A stretch of 64,000 nt of DNA from Hypomesus transpacificus (lineage: Eukaryota; Chordata; Actinopteri; Osmeriformes; Osmeridae): NCBI RefSeq assembly GCF_021917145.1, contig NC_061061.1, positions 15,949,484 through 16,013,483 on the forward strand, written 5' to 3'. A program made the position numbers and the translations under genes. Below the pieces are notes generated by a model that did no database searches, had not been told where the DNA came from, and saw nothing but the letters and a program-made list of their open reading frames with translations. Positions 27,898-45,000 of the stretch are shown piece after piece (position 1 is the stretch's first letter; each line of letters starts with the position of its first letter).

Positions 27898-30882
27898 ATG
27901 GCGTCTAAAACAAGTGGGACTGATATCACTTCTGCCCCTCCTTTTGATTGTCCATCATGGTGAGAAAATGCAACTATGAATTTTGAATTGCTCAGGAATT
28001 TTAATCAGAGGCATAGCTCTGAATTCAGATTTTGATTGTGGCTTCTTCAATAATAATTTGTCTAATCCGGGTTCGCACATTGCTAGCTAGTAGCTAACGC
28101 CAACTCTGAATGGCTTGTGTGGTAGTCACCCATATTGCATGCACACACTCAAGGGTAGTCAATCCAATGTGTGCCTAAATCTACTAGCTGGTTGTTGAGT
28201 CATAATTCTGAATTAACAAGGCACTCTCGTTCATACGTTTTAGTGTGCATGCATAATGTTGGCCGTATCTATAATTGAACGTGATGGTCACTAGAGAGCT
28301 ACAAGCACTACCTAGTAAGTGTGTGCATACTTGTGCTGGAGAAAAGAATACTCTTTTGACTGTACGTAACTGCATTTCAAACCAGGCTACGAAGGTTGCT
28401 AATGGAATCTATTATTGTTGCAGGGCAGGCAAACCACCACCGGGGCTCCATCTGGATGTCATGAAAGGAGACAAAATGGTTGAGGTAAGACGATGAGCTG
28501 TAGAAACATTGTAAACTACTGCCACAGTGATGAGTCGACTTTTATTGTACTCAGTCAACTGTTTTGTAAAATAAACGTTTGATGTGTATCTATGCTATAT
28601 TCCAAAGGCAATAAGTTAGCCAGCTCACCACGGTCCAGTCAGTGACCAAGCTACAGTGAAACGCACCAGATACTGATCAGTCTGCCTTCAGCCCAGCTGT
28701 GCCATGCACACTGGTGACTGTACTCCATGGCAATCTGATTTCAGAAGGGTGCCACACAAAAGTCAGCCCTGACATTTAAGCTCTGAGTGAAAAGCTGCAC
28801 TTTAGAGTTATGGCTCAGAGGCACATTAAGGGCATAGGTAGGCCTGAGGTCCTGCTGCTCACAAATAACTTGATTCATGCAACAATCCTCCCTGTTTATA
28901 ACAAATATGTCTTACACAAGACCACCGTTGATCATCACTGTGTCTACGCATACCAAATGGAGCTCTGCTTCTTGTAGATGGGAGTTGAGGGGTTGGGTAC
29001 GGGTCATCAAGCTTGTGTTTTCCGTTTGGGACGCGTTGACATGCACATGCCCACACAGAAACTGATCATTGACGAGAAGAAATACTACTTGTTCGGGAGG
29101 AACCCAGACATGTGTGACTTCACCATCGACCACCAGTCCTGTTCCCGCGCCCACGCCGCCCTGGTCTACCACAAACATCTGAAGAGGGTGTTTCTCATCG
29201 ACCTCAACAGCAGTGCGTCTACTCATCATTTTCATCCAACATCTATTAAACCAATACTAGAAAACACGTTGACTCCATTTAGATTGAATTTGAAATCTTA
29301 CAGCACTAGTGGTTTGTGTCAATGTGTAGTTCAACACGTACATAATCACGGTGTCTGGCTTCTTTAGCGCACGGGACCTTTCTTGGACACATCCGCCTGG
29401 AGTCCCACAAGCCTCAGCAGGTCCCCATTGACTCCACCATGTCTTTCGGAGCCTCCACGCGCACCTACACCATCCGGGAGAAGCCCCAGAGCCAGTCGAG
29501 CACCAGTGCAGGAGAGGGCAAGGCTGGGGAGGACGAGGAGCTGAAGGGGCTGCTAGGTTTACCAGAAGAAGAAACTGAGCTAGAGGTGTGTGGTTGTATT
29601 TACTGGGTGTGGGTGGATGTAAGTGTACTTTGAGTGTTATGTTGACAATGTAGTTATACTTGAGTGAATACATTACAGTAGATATATAATCAGGGTATGA
29701 CATACCCTTTATTTACATTTAGCAGACGCTCTTATCCAGAGCGACTTACAGTAAGTACAGGGACATTCCCCCTGAGGCAAGTAGGGTGAAGGACATAACG
29801 TCATTTGGCACGGCGGGGAATTGATCCGGCAACCTTCTGATTACTAGCCCGACTCCCTTACCGCTCAGCCATCTGACTCCCAGATTTATTTCATTCCTGT
29901 TTGGCGTCTCTTGTTCTTCATGACAGAACCTGACAGAGTTTAACACGGCCCACAACAAGCGCATCTCGCTGCTCCCCATAGAGGAGGGCAACTTGGAGAT
30001 CCAGAGGCCCAAGAGGAAGAGGAGGAACTCAAGGGTCACCTTCAATGAGGATGATGACATCATCAACCCAGGTACACCCCTTCCTCCCCCCTAAGTGCTT
30101 GGCAATTGTATCCTCATGATTATTCTTGTTCATGAATCCAAATGAGTAAAATCAGTTGTCAGCCTGGGCGTGTAGTTTCTTTTACTCTTACATCGTAACT
30201 AACTAATTCCGTTTATTGAACCTGTGAAATTATTATACGCATTCAGTTAATAGAAAGGGGTGTTTTAGATCGGAACAAAAGAACAGACATGGGCTGCCTC
30301 AGACTGTTTGATTATTGTGATGTATAAAACAACATGGATGTTTCTTTTTGTTTCTTTTTGTAACAGAGGATATAGACCCTTCAGTGGGCCGCTTCAGAAA
30401 CATGGTCCAGACCGCAGTTGTTCCCATTAAGGTAAAAACCTATTTTTAATCCCAAAAGAAATCCATACTAACAGTTAATAAATGTAATACGAATGCACTA
30501 ACTGCTTTCCTCTTTTGGTTCAACCTAGAAACGGAGAGCTGACAGCCACAACACACTCGGTCTGGAGGATGTGACGTTGAGACGCATTCACAGCTACACC
30601 TTCGGAGGCGGCCTGTATGGAGACCTGCCTCCTAGCAGCCACGAACACCATCCTACCGGAGCCCCGGGAGGAGCCACCATCCTGGGGGGGCTTCCACTGC
30701 CCTTCCCCAATCCAGCCCCGGAGGTGGATCTGGCCCCAGAGGCCCCCCAACCCCCTGTCACTCTCAACCCCACCCCGGTCACAGGCCCCTATCCCCCCGA
30801 TGCCCTCAACGAGCCACGGAAGAAAAAGTACGCCAAAGAAGCATGGCCGGGCAAGAAGCCCACCCCTTCCCTGCTCATCTGA
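27898..30882 (+). CDS. ppp1r8: Nuclear inhibitor of protein phosphatase 1 (NIPP1)
   Basis: Seven exons: 27898-27959, 28424-28484, 29059-29212, 29368-29585, 29927-30071, 30367-30431 and 30529-30882. They give 352 aa (human 351). The protein targets PP1 to nuclear substrates and links it to spliceosome components. The FHA domain covers about residues 45-125 (KKYYLFGRNPDMCDFTIDHQ, SCSRAHAALVYHKHLKRVF, NSTHGTFLGHIRLE) and binds phosphothreonine partners. The basic run RPKRKRRNSRVTF contains the PP1-docking RVxF motif (RVTF). The C-terminus (KKKYAKEAWPGKKPTPSLLI) matches the conserved RNA-binding and inhibitory tail. The Pro-rich middle of exon 7 is typical. Intron 4 holds an antisense SINE. Confidence 0.97.
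29714..29882 (-). mobile_element. tRNA-headed SINE, copy 4 (ppp1r8 intron 4)
   Basis: On the minus strand the head GTCAGATGGCTGAGCGGTAA leads into GATCAATTCCCCGCCGTGCC, with part of the CCTTGGGCAAGG body deleted. The tail GCTCTGGATAAGAGCGTCTG is well kept. It is antisense to ppp1r8. Confidence 0.88.
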
Positions 30883-31872
30883 GCCTTCCTCCGTCAGTTT
30901 GTGAAGGAGAGGGGGCAGACTCAGGAGACATCAGGGACTTGTTTCTCGCTGGAGGGTGATTTGTTTTCTTTGTTTTTTTTTTGAAGACTGTTTAGGATTT
31001 TATACTTTGGTGTTTTATACTCTTCTGTTCTCACCAAGACATTCTGAGCAGTCCGTGAAGACTAACACACCAGGTTTTTGGTGAATGGTTGATGAATTGT
31101 GTCATTCACAGACATACTGGTTAGTGAGCGTAGGCAGGTCATTAAGAAAATTCTTTGTTTTAGGGGGCATTATCTCCTATTATCAGCCAATTATCCAACA
31201 TCATTATGGTTGCTTACAGTTGCAAAAACAGCTGCTTTTGTGTAAGTTGTTTGATGTCAATTTTGGGATGCTGTATCATCACTTTTATCAGTGCATACAG
31301 GTATTTATTAGAATCCTATTTGTGTACAATTTCACGTCCTAAAGCAGTTTTTTATATACAAGTCACATATGGTTTCCCAGGAAAAGTTATTTCTTACAAA
31401 AAGTTGAGAATATATATATTTTGTCTATCGAGGCTTTAGAAAGAACAAACACATAGATTTTCTTTCATAGGCATGCATTTCTGTAATAAACAGATAAACG
31501 AGTAGACTACAGTGTATTTTTGATCTTCACTCTTCATCAAAGAGCCTTGTAATTCACTGCACCTCCAGTAATGGCAGTACATCCTGTGGACTACCAGATG
31601 GCAATGGTGTGGCAGTTGTCCAGTCACACTAAATTCAGCCTTTTTTTTATGGCTGACAACTACATTCTCTGTTTTCACACCAGCAGGGGGAAATACCAAG
31701 ATATCTCCTCTTTATGTGCTGACACTGTTATAGGATATCTAAAAGAAAGTACTGTAGTCTAGTCATATTTTTTGCATTTGTAATAACTTTGTATCGTTAT
31801 TAACCAGTGCCCAGGCATTATTTGTCCATCTTTCAAATGACTGAAGCTTTTTTAATCACATGAAACTATGTA

Positions 31873-31878
31873 AATAAA
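31873..31878 (+). terminator. Probable distal ppp1r8 polyadenylation signal
   Basis: AATAAA lies about 990 bases after the stop. Another at 31485-31490 could give a shorter 3' UTR. From here to the CYP4 gene (32731) I see only AT-rich sequence. Confidence 0.5.
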
Positions 31879-32420
31879 ATGGAAACAACTTTTTCAGTCA
31901 AGTTTACCGAGTCTTTTCTCCCTATGTAGGTACACACTAAAACATCCACACACAAATACTTTTGTCAAGTACTGAATTGATATATACATATATAAAGGAT
32001 ATATCTTGTGTCCTGGCACAATATATGTTTTCATAGATAAACAAACCTCATTGGAGGACTTACGCCCTGGGAAACCTTTCTGATTGGCCCTAAATCTTTC
32101 CAAAATACTCCCCCTCATGGGGCATCTATAGCCAGTATACAGTATATAAACTGGTGCAACATACAGAACCAGTCTATTTTCAGACAGACATACAATACAA
32201 ATACGTGGCCTGACCCGATACTTGAAGGAGATGGTGGGTATAAAGCAATCATTACACGTGTTTTGTTGCATACACACAAACTTCATATTTTATTTAACCG
32301 ATAAGAAAATGACTCATGTTGTTATGACACAATTCTCCACTTATTCCCTTTTCAAGAAAGTATCTCTGAAACATAGTGGATACAAACAGTCCAAAAGATG
32401 ACATAAATGTAGTAAATGTT

Positions 32421-32426
32421 TTTATT
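32421..32426 (-). terminator. Possible CYP4 polyadenylation signal
   Basis: TTTATT on the plus strand is AATAAA on the minus strand, about 310 bases beyond the CYP4 stop codon. This is a reasonable 3' UTR length. Confidence 0.45.
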
Positions 32427-32731
32427 TACAAATTAATCTAGGAATATAAACATAGGTGGCACAAACGGCATTATGTTATTAAATAAATCAATGAAAACGT
32501 TTGCATTGCATGTCTAGCTGTTTGTTACTCATAGTAACAAACTGCCTTTCATAATTATCCTAACTGCGTGAGAATATGCACACTTAAAACAGAAAGTTAG
32601 CCTACCTCTTGCAGAGCCACAACATCAACTGAAAATGATTTACTTTTATGATATGGCTCAAATGAATTAGTGACTATTTCTCACTGAAATGTTACATTTT
32701 TTATGGTTGTCCTTGATTGGGGTGATTTTCC

Positions 32732-37838
<5,107 letters not shown>

Positions 37839-39570
37839 TTTCGCATTTAAGCTTGTTGTTATTCAAGGTTGAGAGACAGGAAACTAGGAAAAACAATTAA
37901 GGTGACCTAGTAGTTATGGCAAAGGGATCCGTGGTTCGGGAGTTATGGGCGGAGAACTGTAAACCAGATTTGTCTGGGCGAAACAGAGCATACAAATCGA
38001 GGGTACCCACATAGTGTGTTTAGAAGTGAAAAACGGATCCAAGGCCAGTTACTAGTTTTTGTATTTTGTAACGCGAGCCGTAACTCTATGGATCCGCCAA
38101 CCATAATTGCCGGCAGCGGAAGCTTAAGACTGTTGGACGGTCCAGCCGCGCCTACAGCCAGTAAAAATCCCCTTCATGGCACGTGGGAAGTTCGGTCTTA
38201 TTCTTATTTTTATATATATTTTATTTTATATTTAAATTGTTGTAGATTGTTTAGTTCTTAGGAATAGTTAAACTTTTGTACTTTTACTTAATTTAAGATT
38301 TGTAGGTATGTTTAGTGTTTGCACCTCCCTGCCACAGTAGGCTACAGTCCGTGTTTGTATAAAATACATGGCGAATAAACTGAATTCTGATTCTGATAAT
38401 CTGATTTTACGCTATTTCAGAGATGTGTTTAAATGTCTATATTAAATATTCTTTTTTTTCTTCTTTTTTTTCTCATGCCAAGGTATCAATTATACAAGTA
38501 CATATAAAATGCAAAAGACACATACAATGAAATGATAATAAAGGTAAAGCACCATCCATCTATACGCAGGGTCTATACATACAGGTTTCACAAAGCAGAA
38601 AAACCTTATTGAAATAAATTATGAAAGTTGAAACAAGTCTATTGTCTTTAGGGCTTTAAGATTCTTAGATGCTGAAATTGTTTGGACGTACTGTAGGACC
38701 GTACCTCTCTCCTAAAAACAGATTAAGTATTCAATGCCTTGTAAAATTCAAAACATGTCACTGATTAGCATCCATAGTAGTAAGCGTAGGTCATCACTGG
38801 CGACATTCTCCGGTACAGTAGGTGGCAGTGTATGAAGCTTTTAGCAGGATACCATCCCCCAATCAGAGTCAAAGAAGAAGATAACCTGCTGGCTAGGTAG
38901 TTTTTCTGCCACCACTACTAACTGAATAATCGTTATATTTTTTTCCTTACTTTAATTTTTGAAGTCGCATAGTTTCAATCCAACTTTATTCCACCGATGT
39001 GTTCGTTTATTACCTCGCAAACCATCGCACACTAGCCGGCTGTCTAACTCGTGTGGACTTGTTCATCGACTACCACACGGTCCACAGTGAGGAACTGGTG
39101 AAGAAGAGCTGATGCCGTTAGCGGGCTTTCCTTTCCCCCCAAGTTGAGGTCAGTGTTGGTGATGCCCAGGAGCGTAAATCTTTAAAGTTCATCCAGTTAC
39201 TATGTAGGGTGTTAGTTATTTCGACTATCGAATAAAAAACATTCTCACGCACACAAAAAAAAATCCATGGATCTTGCTCTCGTTAATAAACGTTCAATGC
39301 ACCTTAGTCGACCGTGGTGGTCACCCTGGGGCTTGTGAGTTGCCCTCTGTTGCTTGATAAATAATTTCAACGCTAAACCATGTCTGCTGGTAAATAGGCT
39401 AGCTAACTATTTCCAGTGGCATCAAGCAATTGCAGGTTGATACTTCTGTATTCAACTTCAATTTATTTCGCGCCAGAATAGTGAAGGTATTTTCTCATAT
39501 GACAGTATATAACCCTCCCCCCCAGAGCCCTGTCTAACCGTCTGTGAAGTCTTCGTCTGTTTCGGGAGAG
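37839..39570. other. Divergent interval between the CYP4 gene and med18
   Basis: This contains the promoters of both genes, not separable here. At 38090-38400 a short open frame (MDPPTIIAGSGSLRLLDGPA...) is followed by AATAAA (38373-38378) and an ATTCTGATTCTGA tail. That arrangement resembles the 3' end of a retroposed sequence; no domain is recognised. The remaining sequence shows nothing clear. Confidence 0.4.
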
Positions 39571-40838
39571 ATGGAGGCCCCACCGGTCACTGTGATGCCC
39601 GTTACCGGGGGCACTATCAACATGATGGAATATCTGTTACAAGGTACCTACTTTTTCACGTCAAACGTGTAATTTGCTCAACTTTTTAGTTGGTTTCACA
39701 GAACTATATGGCTAAATGGTCCAGACTCAAACCCACCCACTCTAAGGTAGACTAGACTGTAGCATTAAGTCTTAGTTGACCCTTTGTGATTGGGTTCAGT
39801 TGACCTTGTTGTTTCACCCCACCTAGGCTAACCTTGGCAACAGAATTAGCCATGTGGTAAACCAAGAAACTCTGGCATGGGTGCATGTTTCTCAAGTCAC
39901 ATCCATAGTGGGATTTCAGTGTATGTCTCATTGTATTGGTGTCACCTTCATTACCTTCCCTGGTCAGCGAAGGCATTCATACTTCACTCACCCAGTAAGT
40001 CTCACAGTTGAGCCTACTAGTGGATTTTGTTGATGAAAGCAGGAACACCCTTGACTAGAGTGTGTAAGCAAGTTGCAATAAATACTACTACCAAAGAATA
40101 ATGCAGATCAGTTGTTACAAAGGGTCAAGCACTGGATATGAAATGCCCATACTATGAAGGAAATGAGCTGCTTCTTATTGCGAGGCCAAATGCTGGGGCT
40201 ACTTAAACAAAAAGCAGATGTAAGCAGTTTGACGCGACTTCCGAGTAGGCCTGAGTGTTTTCCCCCCACGTCGTTCTTCTCCAGGCAGTGTGCTGGACCA
40301 GGCCCTGGAGAGCCTCCTACACCGCCTGAGGGGCCTGTGTGACAACATGGAGCCCGAGAGCTTCGCCGACCACGAGCTGGTGTACCTCCTCAAGGGCCAG
40401 CAGGGCAACCCCTTCCTGCTCCGCGCCCGCCGCTCCCTCTGCCACCCCGCCGCCCCCTGGCACCTGCGTTACCTGGGCCAGCCCGAGGTGGGCGACAAGA
40501 GCCGCAACGCGCTGGTGCGCAACTGCGTGGACGTGGCCGCCTCCCACAGCCTGCCCGACTTCCTGAACGAGATGGGCTTCCGGATGGACCACGAGTTTGT
40601 GGCCAAGGGCCACATCTTCCGCCGGGGCGTGCTGAAGGTGGTGGTGAGCAAGCTGTCGCGGGTGCTGGTGCAGGGGAACACGGAGAACACGGAGCCCCTG
40701 TCGCTGTCGTACCTGGTGGAGCTGAGCGTGCTGGCGCCCGCCGGGCAGGACACCATGTCGGAGGACATGCGCAGCTTCGCCGAGCAGCTCAAACCGCTGG
40801 TCCACCTGGAGAAGATCGACCCCAAGAGACACATGTGA
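39571..40838 (+). CDS. med18: Mediator complex subunit 18
   Basis: Two exons, 39571-39643 and 40285-40838, give 208 aa, the exact length of human MED18. It begins MEAPPVTVMPVTGGTINMME and contains the conserved blocks ESLLHRLRGLCDNME, FLLRARRSL, PWHLRYLGQPEVGD and FLNEMGFRMDHEF, ending LEKIDPKRHM. It forms part of the Mediator head module (with MED20 and MED8) that bridges activators and RNA polymerase II. Exon 2 is strikingly GC-rich at third codon positions compared with the AT-rich introns and neighbours, which also creates long spurious antisense frames. AATAAA at 41303-41308 is the likely poly(A) signal. Confidence 0.97.
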
Positions 40839-41302
40839 GGGGTCCGGGAGGGAGGGGGTGGGGGCAGTCTGAGGTCAGTCTCGGCCAGGTGTGTGTCCCG
40901 TCCCCCCCCCCCCGCCTTCCCCCCGCTCCCCCAAGGAAAAAACGCACAGATTTTCTGGTCTGTTTACGTTTTAACAAGCGGGAATCCGACAAAAAACACA
41001 TGCTTTGTGATTGCGCCGGCATTCGTTCTGTCTGTCTGTTGCCTGGATGTCCTCTCTCACTCACTCAGTAGGTTAGAGCCTGTTAGAGACATGCGGCTGC
41101 ATTCAGCTGCAGTCATGTTTGTGAAGGACTTCCAGAGGATTATTACATGGCCCACAAGGGTTAGGGGACAAACGGGAGATATTGCATGTGTAAATAATGA
41201 CCAGCTTTTTCCAAATCAGATCAGATATGATTCATTTAACAGTCATATGAATGTCAGTCATTCACTCTGTTGGTGTTTTGGAGATGTAAAGTTTTAATGC
41301 TA

Positions 41303-41308
41303 AATAAA
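41303..41308 (+). terminator. Probable med18 polyadenylation signal
   Basis: This AATAAA lies 465 bases after the med18 stop codon. Confidence 0.5.
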
Positions 41309-41454
41309 AACTGTCCCAAGGCCTCCCTCCCTACCTCAGAAGTGATTTACGTACTACTGCCCATCACCACTAGGGGTCTCTCCTCATCTTCCCAAAACCT
41401 AGGCTGCTTGCTTCGATGCTATTGTACATCACCACCTCAGATCATCCACACTAG

Positions 41455-41730
41455 CCATGGTTGCCATGGAAATAATTAGCCGCGAGATCTGCACATCCCC
41501 CCCCAGCTCTAATTAGCTTTCTCAATTGCTTAATGATACATCGACCTGTGAAAGCTTTCCTTTTCTTCCCCTTACAAAAGCATTGATTTCCCCCTCCCCT
41601 TCCCCTCTCATCTCCAACGTTAACCCATTAGAGGCCCTGCCGTGGCAATCTGAGCCGAGGCTTTTACACACGGCGCGCTCGGCCTAATGGCGAGTACGCT
41701 GAGCGCTAATGTTGCCTAATGCACATGTAA
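41455..41730. promoter_or_regulatory. Candidate conserved enhancer between med18 and foxo6
   Basis: An X-box-like GTTGCCATGGAAAT (41460-41473) is followed within 80 bases by homeodomain cores: AATAATTAGC, CTCTAATTAGC and GCTTAATGA. More TAATG cores follow at about 41685-41720. The mix of dense homeodomain sites and X-box in non-coding, non-repeat sequence is typical of developmental enhancers. No conservation data were available, so this is inference. Confidence 0.4.
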
Positions 41731-41917
41731 AAACCTGTGTGCGTCGTCGTCCTTCGTCCTCTCTCCGGTGGAGGGTTGCAGATGGCCGGCCTGCCCGCGG
41801 TTGGCGTACAGCTGAGAGAGCAATGCACAGCCACTTGTCTAGGCTGCTGAGGAAGAGGCAGGAGCTGTCTGAGCGCGTGAACGTCAGCGTCGAGGTCGAG
41901 CCTGCTAGCGCGGAAAG

Positions 41918-42016
41918 GTGAGGACTGCGTTGGTGGGGCTCACTGTCACATACGCACTGTTTTAATACGACTCAGTTGGTCTCGGGTGTTCGAGCTATTC
42001 GCCTCCCTCTGTCGCG

Positions 42017-42066
<50 letters not shown>

Positions 42067-45000
42067 CGAACCTTCTCTTTCCGTGCCCAGTCGACATATA
42101 CAGAAGTAGATGTCCGTTCGCCTGTCAAAAAGGCCCAGCCTTTGATGGGCTGGGAACGCCAGCGTTTCCGACTGCATCCAGACCGACGGGCTCCTAGGAG
42201 CGAGGCCGCGATGCCCGAGCAGCGAGTGAATTATGTATTAAAGAAGCGGATGCCTTTCGCCCGGGGCTGTGCATGTCCAGCGCTCACGCGCTACATTCTG
42301 CCCCCTCCCGGCCTGTCCTGCTCCCTCACTTAAACTTGTGCTCTGTAGCCCCCTCTGTTGTGATGAGCTGGCTTCCCTGGGCCCCTCTCCTCCAGACTGC
42401 GTGGAGAGCTAACACAGAGCTGGGCTAATCAGCATCTTGGCACCAGGCCTGCTCAGCTATTGTGGAACCAGCCAAACCCAACGTCTTGTACAAGTGAGTG
42501 GTTTAACCCACTGCTGGAGGCGAAGCGATTTGCCACTTAGTTCGAAGAAATGGGAGAGCATCGCTTTTCAAAAGAAAAGCGTTATTAGCCAATCGCGTAG
42601 GGAGCGCAGCCTCTTGGCTCATGCCGTTCAAGTCAATGGGTGGTAATGTTTGGCACTTCTTATGGTAAACTATTGTAACATATGCCTGAAGATGTGGACT
42701 TCAATTCCCTCTACCTGAACCCATCAACATAAGTCCTTTATACAAGACTGGTGGAGAAGATAAATGGTCACACCAGTACCAGTTACATAGCTATATTATA
42801 GCTGTTGCTGTCATATCTCTGAAAAGGTGGGGGAAAAAGCTGTACCCTGCAAACCCTTCTCTTCTTCTATATATTACCACACTTTCAAAATAAAGCTCCT
42901 GGCAATATCCATCTTTATGTGTCTGAACATAATGTTCAAATGAGGCAGAGCTAATGCCAAGGTCTGCGACACGAGCTCTTCCCCGGGGATCAGGAAGTCT
43001 TAAAGTCAGCCTAACTTGGGCTTCTGCCACCAAGGGGTGAAATCTGGCCTGGCCTTCTGAGGAACATTCCAGATCCTTGGAACGTAGCCCTCCCCTTCCT
43101 GTGTCATTGGGAGCCCATATGCTTGTTAAAGAGTGGGATGGAACTTCAGAGGGGACTCAAAGCGAGGCTTTTTTTTCTTCCCGGGGCGGACATCGATCTC
43201 CCCAGTGCCTCCTTGTGGCTCCTCCGACTTCCAGCCACACTAGAGAGGAAGAGGCTGGAATGCCTCTTTACGTAACCCGACGAGGCTGTGGCAGTACAGG
43301 GGACTGAGCCACAGCACTCAGGCCACGGGGTGGGGGATGTGGGTGCTGGGCCTTGGCAGGGGAGGAGTCATGGGCGGGAACCCGGGAAGAGAGGGGACAA
43401 CAACAAAAAAAAGAACTATTTTCGTTATGTGAATGAAATTCCTGTGCTTTTTGAGTGCAAATTGACGGTCACAATGCAGGCCTTGTTGTTGCTTTGGAGG
43501 AGGGCTGGCTGGTGGCTGGAACGATCTTTGCACTGAGCGTTCTGTTCCAGGATCCGCCACAGCGCCTCAAGCCAGCCCGGCTGCCAATGGAATGTGTGGT
43601 ATGGGGACAACTTAAAGCACTCTGCCTAGAGCAGCCTGAACACACTCACACACAAACCACCATGTCAACGAGCTCGCAGGCTATGTGTCCAACTGCCTGT
43701 CTCTCTCTCCCCTTCTTCCATCCTCCTTTCTTCATCAGAGGGTGTGTCTCCTCTAAGCCTCTTGATTGGGTTAATCATCCTGGTGTCTCACCGTCGTTGT
43801 CGTAGTGGTTACCATGGCCGCCGGAGATGTTGTGACTGAGAGACGTTACGCAATGCTGACCAAATCTGTGGCTCGCGGCATAGATCCTTTTAAACTCCTA
43901 CCGACTAATAAGGCACTGACTTTGTGTCAAGTATATTGTCTGGTGTAAGTACGTTTGGTGCCATGCGAGACAAAAAATAGACATTCCACTTTTGGTCCTA
44001 ACAAAAGACCCCCCATTTCTGTGGTGTTGATGATACGAGGCATAAATGGACTTGAGCGTTGTTAACAAGTAACGTGGAAGAATGCCTGTTTGTTTCTGTG
44101 TCCAAATGCTTTTGTTTAATCGCAGGTCGTGACACGAGGACTGACCTGACTGTCGATACCTGTGTGGTGTGACGCACGATGACACATCATTTCATTCCGT
44201 GCATGTGCTACTTTGGGTTCTTGAAATTGACTCAAGCGGGACATATCATCAGTGGCCTCTAAGCAGACATGGTGTTAGTGGTTGTGTTGTGCAACTCTGA
44301 ATGCACGGTGGACGTTTGGGGGAGTGGAGTCTTGCTGGAGAATGTCAGCCACTGTTTAGTGGGGGTTTTGGTAGCAGACTGTCTAGATGCCAATAAGGTG
44401 AGTAAGTACCGTAGGTTCTAATCCACAGACCAACCAGTTATGTCTGTTACAGTAGACGCTATTCCGGTTGTAAAACAAAGTCAATACGTTCTGTAGTAAC
44501 CGGCTGACATCTATTGATTAGCACAAAACAAATCTAATGTTACAATCATGTTGACACACTATATCTTACTGTATGAAAATTGGCAGTGCATTGAATGGAG
44601 GGGATTGCTGATGTATTGAAGTGACTCTTCAATCAACTTGAACTGTTTTATTTTTTTTCTGATGAGTTTCAGATTGTTGTTTTGAATTGTCTCATTTCAG
44701 TTTCTTTTTAGTACTCTACAGAAGAAGCTATAGTTTGTAATGAAAGGATGCAGGTACATATTGAATAAATAAATGCTGTGATTCCACTGGAAAATTGAGA
44801 AAGTCATTTTATATGTGGAATGCATGATGTGGCCACATCATTATCAAGCCACACTTTTCATGTTTGGCTTACTCTCTAGACAGGCTGCAAGCCAACAGAT
44901 GCAGGTCCACACAAAGCATTTTGTGGGTGAGGAGAATTTCATTTCTTTCCAGCTAATTAACTTTCTCTAGACCTGAAAGGTTACTAGACGCTATTGCTCT

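Noticed and set aside
40317-40832. 171-residue minus-strand frame
   Set aside because: Shadow of GC-rich med18 exon 2, with a composition of repeated His/Gln/Val/Leu and no domain.
41986-42333. Polyglycine protein
   Set aside because: Produced by the 48-G homopolymer.
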